Part shown: positions 37,201 through 46,761 of the stretch, in pieces
Numbering within the stretch: position 1 is the stretch's first letter
Layout: each line of letters starts with the position of its first letter
Assembly (NCBI RefSeq): GCF_001463705.1
Contig: NZ_BBWH01000020.1
Coordinates: 96,125 to 160,124 of the forward strand
Direction of reading: 5' to 3'
DNA from: Aureimonas sp. AU12
Lineage (GTDB): Bacteria; Pseudomonadota; Alphaproteobacteria; Rhizobiales; Rhizobiaceae
Length of the DNA stretch: 64,000 nucleotides
Program-made: the position numbers and the translations under genes
Notes under the pieces: generated by a model
What the model saw: only the letters and a program-made list of their open reading frames with translations
The model's database searches: none
What the model was told of the DNA's origin: nothing

Positions 37201-38592
37201 ATGACGATCGAAGACGGCCGCATCCGCATTCTCGCCGACGCCGAGCCCCGCGCGGATGGTGCCTACGTGCTCTATCTCCTGCAGCAGGCGAACCGGGCGC
37301 ATTTCAACCCGGCGCTGGAACATGCGGTCGCGCAAGCCAACCGGCTGAAGCTGCCGGTGGTCGCCTGCTTCGGCCTCCTCGACGGCTCCAACGGCTTTCC
37401 CGAGGCCAATGCCCGGCATTATGCCTTCCTGCTGCAGGGGCTGGCGGATGCCGCCGCCGGTCTGGAAAAGCGCGGCATCGGCTTCGTCATGCGCAAGGCC
37501 TCGCCGGCCGAGATCGCGATCGACCTCGCCGAGGATGCGGCGATGCTGGTGCTCGACCGCGGCTACCTGGCGATCCAGAAACGCTGGTACGGCCAGATCC
37601 TGGAGGGCGTGAAGGGGCGCATCGTGCAGGTCGAGGGCGACGTGGTGGTGCCCGTCGACATCGCCTCCGACAAGCACGAATACGGCGCGCGCACCATTCG
37701 CCCGAAGATCAAGCGGCATCTGGAGGAGTTCCTCCATCCGCTGCGCTCCGCCCCCGTCAAGCACCGCGCCGACGACCTGAAGCTTAAGAGCGAGATCGAC
37801 ATCTCCGACCCCGACAAGGTTCTGGAAGGCATGACGCTCGATCGCTCGGTGGGGCCGGTGAAGCGCTTCACCGGCGGCGAGAGCGAGGCGCGGCGGCGGC
37901 TGAAGGCCTATCTCGCCGGGCCGTTCGGGCATTACGGCGCCGAGCGCGGCAAGCCGGAGGCGGGCGCGGCCTCGCACATGAGCCCCTACCTGCATTTCGG
38001 GCAGATCTCGCCGGTGGAGATCGTGCTGGCGCTGCGCGAGGCCAAGGGCGCCACCGACGAAGACCGGGATGCCTACACGGAAGAGCTGGTGGTGCGCCGC
38101 GAGCTCTCGATGAACCACGTCAACACGACCGAGCGTTACGACAGCTACGATCACGCGGTGCCGGACTGGGCGCGCAAGACGCTGCACGAGCAGGCCGGCG
38201 ACCACCGCGAGCATCGCTACACGGAAGAACAACTGGCGGAAGGCGAGACGCACGACCACTACTGGAACGTCGCGCAGCGCGAGATGCGCGTCACCGGCTA
38301 CATGCACAATCACCTGCGCATGTACTGGGCCAAGAAGATCCTCGAATGGTCGCCCTCTGCCAAAGCCGGGTTCGAGCGCACGCTGCGTCTCAACAACCGC
38401 TACTTCCTCGACGGGCGCGACGCCAACTCGTTCACCAACGTCGCCTGGACCTACGGGCTGCACGACCGCCCCTGGGCGCGGCGGCCGATCTTCGGCACGG
38501 TGCGCTACCAGAGCGAGAACTCGCTGCGCAAGATCGACGCCAAGGCGTACGAGCGGTCGGTGGACGAGCTGTGCCGGGCCGAGGAGGACTGA
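37201..38592 (+). CDS. phr: Class II CPD photolyase
   Basis: A 463-residue DNA-repair flavoprotein that uses light to split cyclobutane pyrimidine dimers. The N-terminal antenna-type domain runs to about 180. The FAD domain carries class II marks: MSPYLHFGQISPVE, EELVVRRELSMNH, TGYMHNHLRMYWAKKILEW, and NNRYFLDGRDANSFTNVAWT followed by HDRPWARRPIFGTVRY. Length matches class II enzymes. It suits an organism exposed to sunlight. Monocistronic, and convergent with the GGDEF gene 13 bases away. Confidence 0.92.
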   Translation: MTIEDGRIRILADAEPRADGAYVLYLLQQANRAHFNPALEHAVAQANRLKLPVVACFGLLDGSNGFPEANARHYAFLLQGLADAAAGLEKRGIGFVMRKASPAEIAIDLAEDAAMLVLDRGYLAIQKRWYGQILEGVKGRIVQVEGDVVVPVDIASDKHEYGARTIRPKIKRHLEEFLHPLRSAPVKHRADDLKLKSEIDISDPDKVLEGMTLDRSVGPVKRFTGGESEARRRLKAYLAGPFGHYGAERGKPEAGAASHMSPYLHFGQISPVEIVLALREAKGATDEDRDAYTEELVVRRELSMNHVNTTERYDSYDHAVPDWARKTLHEQAGDHREHRYTEEQLAEGETHDHYWNVAQREMRVTGYMHNHLRMYWAKKILEWSPSAKAGFERTLRLNNRYFLDGRDANSFTNVAWTYGLHDRPWARRPIFGTVRYQSENSLRKIDAKAYERSVDELCRAEED

Positions 38593-38605
38593 CGCGGCAC
38601 CCCTC

Positions 38606-39490
38606 CTAGCGGGAGCGAAGGTCGCCGGCGGTCGCCTCCGTGTGCATGGCGGCCTCGGCGGCGCGCGTCAGGGTCTCGGGCGAAGCGCCGGGCGACCAGA
38701 CAGATCCACCGAAGCGCAGCGGCAGCGCCGTTGCGTCAGCGGCTTGCGCGGCTGCGAAGACCCGCCGCAGCCGGTCGAGCGCGACGGCGAGCGCGCCCTC
38801 GGTGGCGGCCGAGAGGATCGCCACGAAGCGCCCGTCGCCCACATGCGCCAGCCGGTCGTTGGCCCGGATGCCCTCGCGCAGCCTCAATGCCACCTGCCGG
38901 AGCGCGGCATCCTTGCCGTCGGCCCCGAGGCGCGCGGTGAGCGACGCGTAGCCCTCGACCTCGGCCAGGAGCACCGAGAAAGGACGCTTCATGTCGATGG
39001 CGCTGGCGATGGCATCGTCGAAATCGTAGTCGAGGCGGCGTCGGTTGGCGATGCCGGTGACGGGGTCGAAATAGGCACCTCGCTCCAGCTCGTCCTGACG
39101 AGCCTTGTCGGCGGTGACGTCGACGCAGAGGCCGAGGATGGCGACGACGCGTCCGCTGGCGCGATCGACGAGCGGCGTCAGGCTCGTGCGCCACCAGAAG
39201 CGGCCGTTCGGCAGGTCGAAGACCTCCTCGTAATCCTGATGGCGGCCGGTGAGCACGCAGCGCATGTAGCGTTCACCGACATGGCGCGCGAGGTCGGCCG
39301 GCAGGCACTCCTGCGGCGTGCGGCCCAGAAGGTCGGCCTCCCGCAGCCCGGTCAGTTCGCTGTGCACGGCGTTGAGGCTGCCGAACCGCAGCGCGAGATC
39401 CTCGCCGACATCCACCGTGAAGGCGGGAATGCCGATCCGGTGGACGTCGAAGAGCGTCGTGGCGGTGGGGGCGGGGACATGGTGCGTCAT
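38606..39490 (-). CDS. PAS-GGDEF protein with degenerate diguanylate cyclase site
   Basis: A 294-residue cytoplasmic protein. A PAS domain (about 20-130) with ELTGLREADLLGRTPQECLP is followed by a GGDEF-fold domain (about 138-288) that begins YFDPVTGIANRRRLDYDF. The catalytic GGDEF signature is replaced by GDGRF at 218-222 (HVGDGRFVAIL), and the usual metal-binding Asp segment reads LLAEVEGYASL. It is therefore unlikely to make cyclic-di-GMP and may work as a sensor or binding partner. Confidence 0.85.
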   Translation of the reverse strand: MTHHVPAPTATTLFDVHRIGIPAFTVDVGEDLALRFGSLNAVHSELTGLREADLLGRTPQECLPADLARHVGERYMRCVLTGRHQDYEEVFDLPNGRFWWRTSLTPLVDRASGRVVAILGLCVDVTADKARQDELERGAYFDPVTGIANRRRLDYDFDDAIASAIDMKRPFSVLLAEVEGYASLTARLGADGKDAALRQVALRLREGIRANDRLAHVGDGRFVAILSAATEGALAVALDRLRRVFAAAQAADATALPLRFGGSVWSPGASPETLTRAAEAAMHTEATAGDLRSR

Positions 39491-39757
39491 GGCGAACTCG
39501 GCGGCGATCGGATGAGCCGATCATGACAGGTCCGGCATCGGCCCGAAATCCTGAACTCTGGGGGGCGCGGTGCGTTTGCTGCTAGGGGCGACCGCCTTGG
39601 TGCTTCCGTAGGACGCCCGATGGGCGATCGACGGCGGCGCTCGATGCGGTGCGGCATCTTCGCGCGAGGAGGCGAGCGGCCGCCGCGCCGCCCCATAACG
39701 AGGCCATGCCCCGCCGTGTTGGGTGGAGACGGGCGGGACAACGGGGAAGGCGGCGCA

Positions 39758-40468
39758 TTGCGGAACGGGACGGACGAGAACGGCGAGGGGCGTGCAGGCC
39801 TCCTGCAGGTGCAGGGACTGGCGAAATCGGTGCCGGGCGGACGGCGGCTCTTTGCCGGCCTCGATCTGGCGGTCGGCGCGGGCGAGGTCGTGGCGATCGT
39901 CGGCGAGTCCGGCGTCGGCAAATCGACGCTTCTCAATATCCTCGCCGGGCTCGACCGGGCCGACGAGGGCGAGGTGCGCGTCGAGGGCCGGGCGCTCGGC
40001 AGCCTCGACGAGGCGGCGCTGACACGGTTGCGGCGCGAGCGGATCGGCTTCGTGTTCCAAGCCTTCCACATCCTGCCCTACCTGACGCTGCGCCAGAACG
40101 TGGCCCTGCCGCTGGCGCTGGTGAAGGCGAAGCGCGACGCGATCGACCGGCGTGCCGGCGAGATGCTCGCCCATGTCGGGCTTCACGGGCGCGACGAGGG
40201 CTATGCGCGCGATCTCTCCGGCGGCGAGTTGCAGCGCGTCGCGATCGCGCGGGCGCTCGTTCATCGCCCGGCGCTGATCCTCGCCGACGAGCCCACCGGC
40301 AATCTCGATCCCGACACGGCCGGCACCGTTCTGCACCTCCTCGCCCGCACCGTGCGCGGCGGTGGCGCGGCGGCCGTCATCGTCACGCATTCGCAGGCCA
40401 CCGCCGCGATGGCCGACCGGGTGCTGCGCCTGACCGCCGGCGGCCTCGAGGCCAGCGATGCGCGCTAG
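39758..40468 (+). CDS. LolD/MacB-type ABC transporter ATPase (AttF-like)
   Basis: About 236 residues. Walker A is GESGVGKST, the Q-loop region VFQAFHILPYLTLRQN, the signature LSGGELQRVAIARAL, and Walker B LILADEPTGNLDP. This is the LolD/MacB/FtsE type that drives mechanotransmission permeases. The TTG start at 39758 follows GGGGAAGG (39743-39750); the upstream in-frame stretch is Arg-rich and not homologous. It overlaps the permease gene by 11 bases. With the permease and lipocalin-like gene it matches the attFGH arrangement of Rhizobiales. Confidence 0.85.
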   Translation: MRNGTDENGEGRAGLLQVQGLAKSVPGGRRLFAGLDLAVGAGEVVAIVGESGVGKSTLLNILAGLDRADEGEVRVEGRALGSLDEAALTRLRRERIGFVFQAFHILPYLTLRQNVALPLALVKAKRDAIDRRAGEMLAHVGLHGRDEGYARDLSGGELQRVAIARALVHRPALILADEPTGNLDPDTAGTVLHLLARTVRGGGAAAVIVTHSQATAAMADRVLRLTAGGLEASDAR

Positions 40469-43001
40469 CCTCGCCGATCTCGCAGGCGCCCGGCTCGCGC
40501 TGCGCTGGCTGGTGGCGGGCGAGTGGCGCGCCCATCCCGGCCGCTTTCTCGCCACCGCCGCGGCCATCGCGGTCGGTGTCGCGCTCGGCTTCGCCGTGCA
40601 TCTCGTCAACGGCTCGGCGCTCGCGGCCTTCGACGGGGCGGTGCGCGGCGTCAACGGCGCGGCGGATCTCGCGGTACGGGCCGCCAGCCCGCTCGGCTTC
40701 GACGAAGCGCTCTATCCGCTCGTCTCAAAGGCAGCCGGCGTCGCCGATGCCAGCCCCGCCGTCAGCCTGGAGGCCGAGGCGCCGAACGGCGCGGCCTTCA
40801 CGCTTCTGGGTCTCGACGTGATCCGCGCGGCCGCGGTGACGCCGAGCCTCGTGGGGCTGGCGACGCGCGGCGCCGACACGGCGAGCGAGGCGGCCTTCGA
40901 CCCCTCGGCACTCTTCCTCTCGCGCACCGCATTGCGCGAGGCCGGCGGCGCGATCGGCGACACGATCGAGGTCAGCGCCAACGGGCGCACGGTTCCCCTG
41001 CGGATCGTAGGCGTTCTCGAAGGCGCGGGCGAGGGCACACGGATCGGCGTTCTCGACATCGCCGCAGCGCAATGGCGCTTCGACCGGCTGGGGCGGCTCG
41101 ACCGGCTCGACCTCAAGCTCTCCGACCGGCGCGCCGCCGAGACCGCGCTGGCCGCGCTCCTGCCGAACGACGCCACGCTGGCCAGTGCCGACGACGAGGC
41201 GGCGCAGGGCAGCGCCTTGTCGCGCGCCTACCGGGTGAACCTCACCATGCTGGCGCTGGTGGCGCTCGTCACCGGCGGGTTTCTCGTCTATTCCGCGCAG
41301 TCGCTGGCGGTGGCGCGCCGCCTTCGCGCCTTCGCGCTTCTTCGCACCCTCGGCCTGCCGCGCGGCGGCATCGTCGCCGCGGTGGCGCTCGAAGGACTGG
41401 TGATCGGCCTGATCGGGGCGCTCGCGGGCCTTGCGGCCGGCTACGGGCTCGCCGCGCTGGCGCTGCGTTGGTTCGGCGGCGATCTCGGCGCCGGCTATTT
41501 CGCGGGCGCAGGGGCGGGGCTCGCCTTCGATCCTGCCGCCGCGCTCGCCTTCTTCGCGCTGGGGCTGGCCGCCGCGCTTCTCGGCAGCGTCTTGCCGGCC
41601 CGCGCCGCCTCGCGCGCCGCGCCCGCCGCCGCCCTGAAGAACTCGGGCGACCTCGTCGACCCCCGCACGCCCGTCGCCTGGAAGCCGGCGCTGGCGCTGG
41701 GGCTGGGCGGCGCCGGCGCCTCGCTCCTGCCGCCGCTGGCGGGCCTGCCGGTCTTCGGCTTCGTCGGCATGGCGCTGCTGCTGGCCGGCGGCGTCGCCGG
41801 GGTGCCCTGGCTGGCGCGCCAGCTGCTGGCGCCGCTGGCGCGCCGGCACCTTTCGCCCGTACCGCCGCTTCTGGCGGTGCGCCACGTCCACGGCGCGCCC
41901 GGCGAGGCGGCGACGGCGCTCTGCGGCATCGTCGCCAGCACGGCGCTGATGATCGCGATGGCGACGATGGTGACGAGCTTTCGCGGCGCGGTCGATGAGT
42001 GGCTGGCACAGGTCCTCTCCTCCGACCTCTACATCCGCACCGTGGATCCGCGCGGCTTCGACCCGGCCGAGCAGGCGCGCCTCGCCGGCGTGCCGGGCGT
42101 CGTCCGGCTCGACTTCTCGCGCCAGATCCCGCTGCGCCTTCAGCCCGATCGTCCCGACGTGACGCTCATCGCCCGCCCGCTCGATCCCTCCAGCCCCGGC
42201 AGCACGCTCGTGCTCATCGAGCGCGCTGACGCGCCGGTGCCCGGCGCCGTGCCGGTCTTCGTCTCCGAGCCGGCGGCTCGCATCTATGGCTGGCGCGTCG
42301 GCGAGACGGTGTCGCTGCCAATCGGCGCGGCATCGGGTGCCAGCTTCGCGGTCGCCGGCATCTGGCGCGACTATGCGCGGCAGGCGGGCGCCGTGGTGAT
42401 CGACACCGCCGACTACACGCGGCTGACCGGCGACGCCTCGCGCAACGAGGGCGCGGTGACGCTGGCGCCCGGGGCCGAAGCGCAGGGCGTCGCCCGCGCG
42501 CTGGAAGCGGCGCTCGATCCGCAGGCGCGCGAAGGGGTTTCGACCGCCGAGCCGGCGACGCTGCGGCGCTTTGCGCTCGATCTCTTCGACCGCTCGTTTG
42601 CCGTCACCTACGGGCTGGAGGCGGTGGCGATCCTCGTCGGCCTCGCCGGCGTCGCGGCCACCATGTCGGCGCAGACGATCGCGCGGGTGCGCGAGTTCGG
42701 CATGCTGCGCCATCTCGGCGTCGCCCGGCGTCAGATCCTCGGCACGCTGGCGATCGAGGGCGCGCTGCTCGGGCTCGTCGGCGGCCTTGCGGGTGTTCTT
42801 CTCGGCGGGGCGCTGTCGCAGGTGCTGATCCACGTGATCAATCCGCAATCCTTCAACTGGACGATGACGACGCGCATTCCCGCCGGCACGATCCTCGCCG
42901 TGGTCGCCGCGCTCATCCTGGCCGCCGCCGGCACCGCCGTGGTCTCGGGACGGCGCGCGGTGACGGGCCGGGCGGTGGACGCCGTGAGGGAGGACTGGTG
43001 A
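40458..43001 (+). CDS. FtsX-family ABC transporter permease (AttG-like)
   Basis: An 847-residue inner-membrane protein with a first span near 25-45, a long periplasmic domain, then two FtsX/MacB membrane blocks (about 255-390 and 705-840). The blocks contain LARSALRTLGLPR-type motifs (FALLRTLGLPRGGI and FGMLRHLGVARRQILGTLAIEG). Such permeases do not import; they usually extract lipids or lipoproteins. Overlaps the ATPase upstream, and its TGA overlaps the next start. Confidence 0.87.
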   Translation: MRASLADLAGARLALRWLVAGEWRAHPGRFLATAAAIAVGVALGFAVHLVNGSALAAFDGAVRGVNGAADLAVRAASPLGFDEALYPLVSKAAGVADASPAVSLEAEAPNGAAFTLLGLDVIRAAAVTPSLVGLATRGADTASEAAFDPSALFLSRTALREAGGAIGDTIEVSANGRTVPLRIVGVLEGAGEGTRIGVLDIAAAQWRFDRLGRLDRLDLKLSDRRAAETALAALLPNDATLASADDEAAQGSALSRAYRVNLTMLALVALVTGGFLVYSAQSLAVARRLRAFALLRTLGLPRGGIVAAVALEGLVIGLIGALAGLAAGYGLAALALRWFGGDLGAGYFAGAGAGLAFDPAAALAFFALGLAAALLGSVLPARAASRAAPAAALKNSGDLVDPRTPVAWKPALALGLGGAGASLLPPLAGLPVFGFVGMALLLAGGVAGVPWLARQLLAPLARRHLSPVPPLLAVRHVHGAPGEAATALCGIVASTALMIAMATMVTSFRGAVDEWLAQVLSSDLYIRTVDPRGFDPAEQARLAGVPGVVRLDFSRQIPLRLQPDRPDVTLIARPLDPSSPGSTLVLIERADAPVPGAVPVFVSEPAARIYGWRVGETVSLPIGAASGASFAVAGIWRDYARQAGAVVIDTADYTRLTGDASRNEGAVTLAPGAEAQGVARALEAALDPQAREGVSTAEPATLRRFALDLFDRSFAVTYGLEAVAILVGLAGVAATMSAQTIARVREFGMLRHLGVARRQILGTLAIEGALLGLVGGLAGVLLGGALSQVLIHVINPQSFNWTMTTRIPAGTILAVVAALILAAAGTAVVSGRRAVTGRAVDAVREDW

Positions 43002-44071
43002 TGGTTCGCGCGCTGACCCTTTTGCTCGCGCTGGTCTGGATGCTGCCGGCCTGGGCGGCCGAAGTCGAAACCGCGGCGGTGGTGCGGCCCGGCGTCGCCT
43101 TCGCCTTTCCGCGCGACCACGGCGCCCATCCGGCCTTCCGCACCGAATGGTGGTACGTCACCGGCTGGCTGCAGGGCGCCGACGGGCGCGAGATCGGCTT
43201 CCAGGTGACGTTCTTCCGCACCCGCCCGGGCCTCGACCCCGCCAATCCCAGCCGCTTCGCGCCGGCGCAGGTTCTCTTCGCCCATGCCGCGCTGTCGGAC
43301 CCGGCGGTCGGGCGGCTGCTTCATGGCGAACGCGCCGCCCGCGCCGGCTTCGGCTTGGCGCAGGCAATCGAGGGCGATGCCGGCGTGACGCTGCGCGACT
43401 GGCGCTTCTCGCGCGAGGCGGACGGGCGCTTCGTCACCGACGTCGCGACGCCGGATTTCGCCCTGCAACTCGCCTTCGCGCCGACGCAGGACGTGTTTCT
43501 GCAGGGCGAGGATGGCTACAGCCGCAAGGGGCCGCGCGAGGGTGAGGCCAGCCACTACTATTCGCTGCCGCACCTGAAGGTCTCCGGCCGCCTGACGCGC
43601 GAGGGCACGGCGCAAGAGGTGACGGGCGAGGCGTGGCTCGACCGCGAATGGTCCTCGAACTATCTGGCACCGGAGGCCGCGGGCTGGGATTGGACCGGTC
43701 TCAACCTCGACGATGGCTCGGCGCTGATGGCCTTCCGCATCCGCGGGCGCGACGGCGGCACGGTCTGGGCCGGCGGCTCGCTGCGCCGCCCTGACGGCGA
43801 GATCGTCCGCTTCCAGCCCGGCGACGTCTCGATGGTGCCGATGGACCACTGGCGCTCGCCGCGCACCGGCGCGCTCTATCCGGTGGCGCAGATGCTGCGG
43901 GTGCGCCTGCCCGAGGGAGAGCGGTCCTTCCCGCTGACGCCGTTGTTCCCCGACCAGGAACTCGACGGCCGCTCGGGCGGCTTGCCCGTCTACTGGGAGG
44001 GCGCGGTCCGCACCACCGGTGGGCGCGGCTATCTCGAACTCACCGGCTACGTGGCGCCGCTGGCGCTGTAG
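43001..44071 (+). CDS. Lipocalin-like (AttH/CrtC-type) secreted protein
   Basis: A 356-residue protein with a short signal peptide (ALTLLLALVWMLPAWA) and a tandem lipocalin fold. Marks: FPRDHGAHPAFRTEWWYVTG near the start, SRKGPREGEASHYYSLP, and GEAWLDREWSSNYL. The family includes AttH and carotenoid 1,2-hydratase, but carotenoid genes are absent, so a lipid-binding periplasmic role with the ABC pair is more likely. ATG at 43001 sits 6 bases after GAGGGAGGA; a GTG one codon earlier is possible. Confidence 0.88.
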   Translation: MVRALTLLLALVWMLPAWAAEVETAAVVRPGVAFAFPRDHGAHPAFRTEWWYVTGWLQGADGREIGFQVTFFRTRPGLDPANPSRFAPAQVLFAHAALSDPAVGRLLHGERAARAGFGLAQAIEGDAGVTLRDWRFSREADGRFVTDVATPDFALQLAFAPTQDVFLQGEDGYSRKGPREGEASHYYSLPHLKVSGRLTREGTAQEVTGEAWLDREWSSNYLAPEAAGWDWTGLNLDDGSALMAFRIRGRDGGTVWAGGSLRRPDGEIVRFQPGDVSMVPMDHWRSPRTGALYPVAQMLRVRLPEGERSFPLTPLFPDQELDGRSGGLPVYWEGAVRTTGGRGYLELTGYVAPLAL

Positions 44072-44234
44072 GGCGGCCGGCCGACGCCGGTCGGCGGAGC
44101 GAAGGAGAAGCGGTCGCGACCGGCGTCCGGCTCCTCGTCTTTCGCGTGTTCCGCAATCGTTTGGCCGACCACATTGATTGTGACAGGCGCCTGCGCGACA
44201 TCGTGTGACGGTTTTAAGACGATAGGAATTGCAG

Positions 44235-44510
44235 ATGTCCGAAATTTCGACGATCGCCGCCACGGTGAGCACGCTGGCCGCGCCCGGCATGAAGCCCAAG
44301 GAGCTCATCGCCGCGGTGCGCGAGCGCCATCCCGAGGCGACCAAGAAGCAGGTCGTGCGCGCCGCGTTCTACGCCCTGACCGAAGGCGGTGAGACCGATC
44401 CCGAGGCGGCCCGCCGGCTCCACGACTTCGCTCTCACCGAGCGCGCCGCCCCCACCGAGGCGACGCCGGCCCCCCGCAAGCCCCGCAAGCGCAAGCCCGC
44501 CGCGGCCTGA
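44235..44510 (+). CDS. Small basic hypothetical protein with Lys/Pro-rich tail
   Basis: A 91-residue protein; ATG at 44235 after TAGGAA. It has a helical core (KPKELIAAVRERHPEATKKQ, then VVRAAFYALTEG) and a basic tail of PRKPRKRKPAAA, reminiscent of nucleic-acid-binding tails. No family recognised. It stands alone with about 160 bases of upstream sequence and converges on the secretion operon. Confidence 0.7.
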   Translation: MSEISTIAATVSTLAAPGMKPKELIAAVRERHPEATKKQVVRAAFYALTEGGETDPEAARRLHDFALTERAAPTEATPAPRKPRKRKPAAA

Positions 44511-44673
44511 CCCACCGCCACCCGGCGCATCGTCGGCCGGATCGCCTGGCCCACCAGGTCCGTTGCCGAGCGACGAACCATCTCGTCGGATCGCGGAACG
44601 AGCGACGCTTCCTTCGATCGTGCGTGGAACTTGAAACACGCAGCGGAACCCAGAGAGCGGGCCGGGCGGCCGA

Positions 44674-45576
44674 TCAGCGTTCGCGCCAGTCCGTGATCTG
44701 GAACGGGCGGTCGGAGAGGACGGGCGCGATGAGGACGACGTCGACCGTCCTGAGCGTGCCGGTCGGCGAGGCTCTCGCCTCGACGCGAACCGAGAAGACG
44801 CGAAGGGATTCGCCGAGGACGAGATGTTGCTCGAGCCCGCGGAAGATCGCGCGCAGATGGAACAGGCGGTCGAGGCCGGACCGCGCGCGGGCATCGGCCA
44901 AAGCGTCGAGGGCACCGGGCGGCAGGCCCGGCAGCGCCGTGAGGAGCGCGGGGGCGGCGAACATCGGATCGATCTTGCCCGATGGGTTCGACACGGTCAC
45001 GAAGGGACCGAGCGCTGCGACATCCGGCGCAGAGAGGCCGAGCACGAACTGGAGATCCGCGACGGTCCGGAACGGCGCGTCGGGCGGCGTGTAGGCAAAA
45101 CCGGCCGCCCGGTAATCGCCGGCCTCCGCTCCGCCGGGACGGGCCGTGTCGTCGGCATCGCGCCAGTCCGCCACACGCGCGGCGAAGTCGGCGGGCGCAA
45201 GGGCGCTGAGCCCCGCCGCTTGGTAGGCCGCCGCCAGCAGCATTTCGTCGGCCCCGTTGAGATCGACCCGTCCCGCTTCCGGGGCGGCGAAGAGCGTGAC
45301 CGTTCCGTCGTCGAGCCGCACCTGCTGGCCGCTGAGCGCCAGCGGATCGACGCCGAGCACGAAGAGCTGATGCCCGGCAAGCTGGACTCCGGAGCGCAGG
45401 AGCGCATCGACGCGCAGATCCTCGCCCGCGAGCCGTGCCGTGTCGACGCTGCCGCGCGACAGGAGGACGACGCCGCCAAGCATCAGGGCGAGCAGCGCGG
45501 TGACGGACAGGACCGCGACCAGCATGAAGCCGGCATCGGGGCCTCCGTTTCGAGACCGATCCGGGTCAGCGCGCAT
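44674..45576 (-). CDS. gspK: Type II secretion minor pseudopilin GspK
   Basis: A 300-residue pseudopilin that caps the pseudopilus tip with GspI and GspJ. The prepilin site is DAG^FMLVAVLSVTALLALM; as usual for GspK the Glu at +5 is missing. The rest has the helical GspK domain (GRVDLNGADEMLLAAAYQ and FRTVADLQFVLGL). Its start lies 11 bases inside the gspJ end. It is the last gene of the leftward operon. Confidence 0.88.
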   Translation of the reverse strand: MRADPDRSRNGGPDAGFMLVAVLSVTALLALMLGGVVLLSRGSVDTARLAGEDLRVDALLRSGVQLAGHQLFVLGVDPLALSGQQVRLDDGTVTLFAAPEAGRVDLNGADEMLLAAAYQAAGLSALAPADFAARVADWRDADDTARPGGAEAGDYRAAGFAYTPPDAPFRTVADLQFVLGLSAPDVAALGPFVTVSNPSGKIDPMFAAPALLTALPGLPPGALDALADARARSGLDRLFHLRAIFRGLEQHLVLGESLRVFSVRVEARASPTGTLRTVDVVLIAPVLSDRPFQITDWRER

Positions 45577-46324
45577 AGCGCAGCCAGCCGAGCGGATCGT
45601 TGGCGTCGACCGCCTCGATGGGCAGGTCGGCATCGTCGATCGCGTCCGCCTCGCCCGTCTCGACATAGGAGCAGACGCCGCGCCGGGGCGAAGCGCAGCC
45701 CGGCTCCGCATCGACCATCAGGGGGATGCGGACGGACTTGGTGATCCCGCCCGTCTCCGGATCGATCAGGGCGACCCTGATCGCGGCCGGCATGTCGAGA
45801 GGCGCCGTCCAGGTCTCGACCAGGGCTTCCTGCCCCCCGCTGAGGCGCTGGAAGTAGGCGAAGCGGACGTTGGAGGCGCCGGCATCGAGATCGGTCGTGG
45901 CGCCGGGTCCCAGATCGCCGGGCCCGACCGCGAAGGGCGGAAAGGCCGCGTCGGTTCGAAGGACGCGCCCGTCCTCGGCCTCGAGCGTCACGAAGCGGAT
46001 GTCGCCGATGCCGGCGTCGCGCTGGGCGAACTGCATTCGGCGGTCGGTGCCCGCGAAGACGAAGGGGGCTCCCACCCCGCCCCAGCGTGTCCGGCTGACC
46101 GGGCGCAGATCCCGGCCGATCGCGTCCAGCGCCCGGCTTTCCGCCTCGATCCGGCGCGAGAGCTCCACCGTCCTCGCATCGGCGCGTGTCAGGAGATGGA
46201 CGAGCGACACGAGCGCGACGAGAAGAAACGCCCCGATCGCCATCGTCACCAGCGCTTCAGCCAGGAGAAACCCTTGCGATCCCCCCATGCGGCCCGGCTT
46301 GCGAGCGGTCCGTTCGCGTTTCAT
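45566..46324 (-). CDS. gspJ: Type II secretion minor pseudopilin GspJ
   Basis: A 252-residue pseudopilin with the cleavage site QG^FLLAEALVTMAIGAFLL (Glu at +5) after a 17-residue basic leader. A beta-rich C-terminal domain follows. Overlaps gspI by four bases and gspK by 11. Order G-H-I-J-K supports the name; sequence alone would say prepilin-like. Confidence 0.85.
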   Translation of the reverse strand: MKRERTARKPGRMGGSQGFLLAEALVTMAIGAFLLVALVSLVHLLTRADARTVELSRRIEAESRALDAIGRDLRPVSRTRWGGVGAPFVFAGTDRRMQFAQRDAGIGDIRFVTLEAEDGRVLRTDAAFPPFAVGPGDLGPGATTDLDAGASNVRFAYFQRLSGGQEALVETWTAPLDMPAAIRVALIDPETGGITKSVRIPLMVDAEPGCASPRRGVCSYVETGEADAIDDADLPIEAVDANDPLGWLRYAR

Positions 46325-46758
46325 GGCCCGGCCACCATCGTTCGAACCGACTGGATCTGCTCGGCGGTGAAGACACCGTCTTTCCCGTCGGACAGGCGCA
46401 CGTCGACGATCATGCGCATCGGGCGGAAGACGAAGAGGCCTCGCTGGCCGACCGCGCCCGCGGCGACCGGCACGTCCTCGAAGCGGGCCGTCCAGTCGTG
46501 GCCGTTCATTCGCCCGGATGTCGCCTGTCCGAGTTCGGCGACGGTGGGGCTGGACAGGAGAGTCTGCGCGACGAGGCCGGCATCGATGCGCTGGCGCGCC
46601 CGCATCGCGGCATCGACGCTGCCGACGACGCCGCGCTGGAGCACCACCATGACGATCGCGAGCACGAGAAAGGCCACGAGGGCCTCGATCAGCGTGAAGC
46701 CTGCGGCGTGTGATCTCCGGCCGCGTTTCAGGTGATCGGGCACGCGAGGGTCTGCCAT
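46321..46758 (-). CDS. gspI: Type II secretion minor pseudopilin GspI
   Basis: A 145-residue pseudopilin with site AG^FTLIEALVAFLVLAIVMVV and a short globular part, the size expected of GspI. Three bases separate it from gspH; its stop overlaps the gspJ start by four. Confidence 0.86.
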   Translation of the reverse strand: MADPRVPDHLKRGRRSHAAGFTLIEALVAFLVLAIVMVVLQRGVVGSVDAAMRARQRIDAGLVAQTLLSSPTVAELGQATSGRMNGHDWTARFEDVPVAAGAVGQRGLFVFRPMRMIVDVRLSDGKDGVFTAEQIQSVRTMVAGP

Positions 46759-46761
46759 CGC

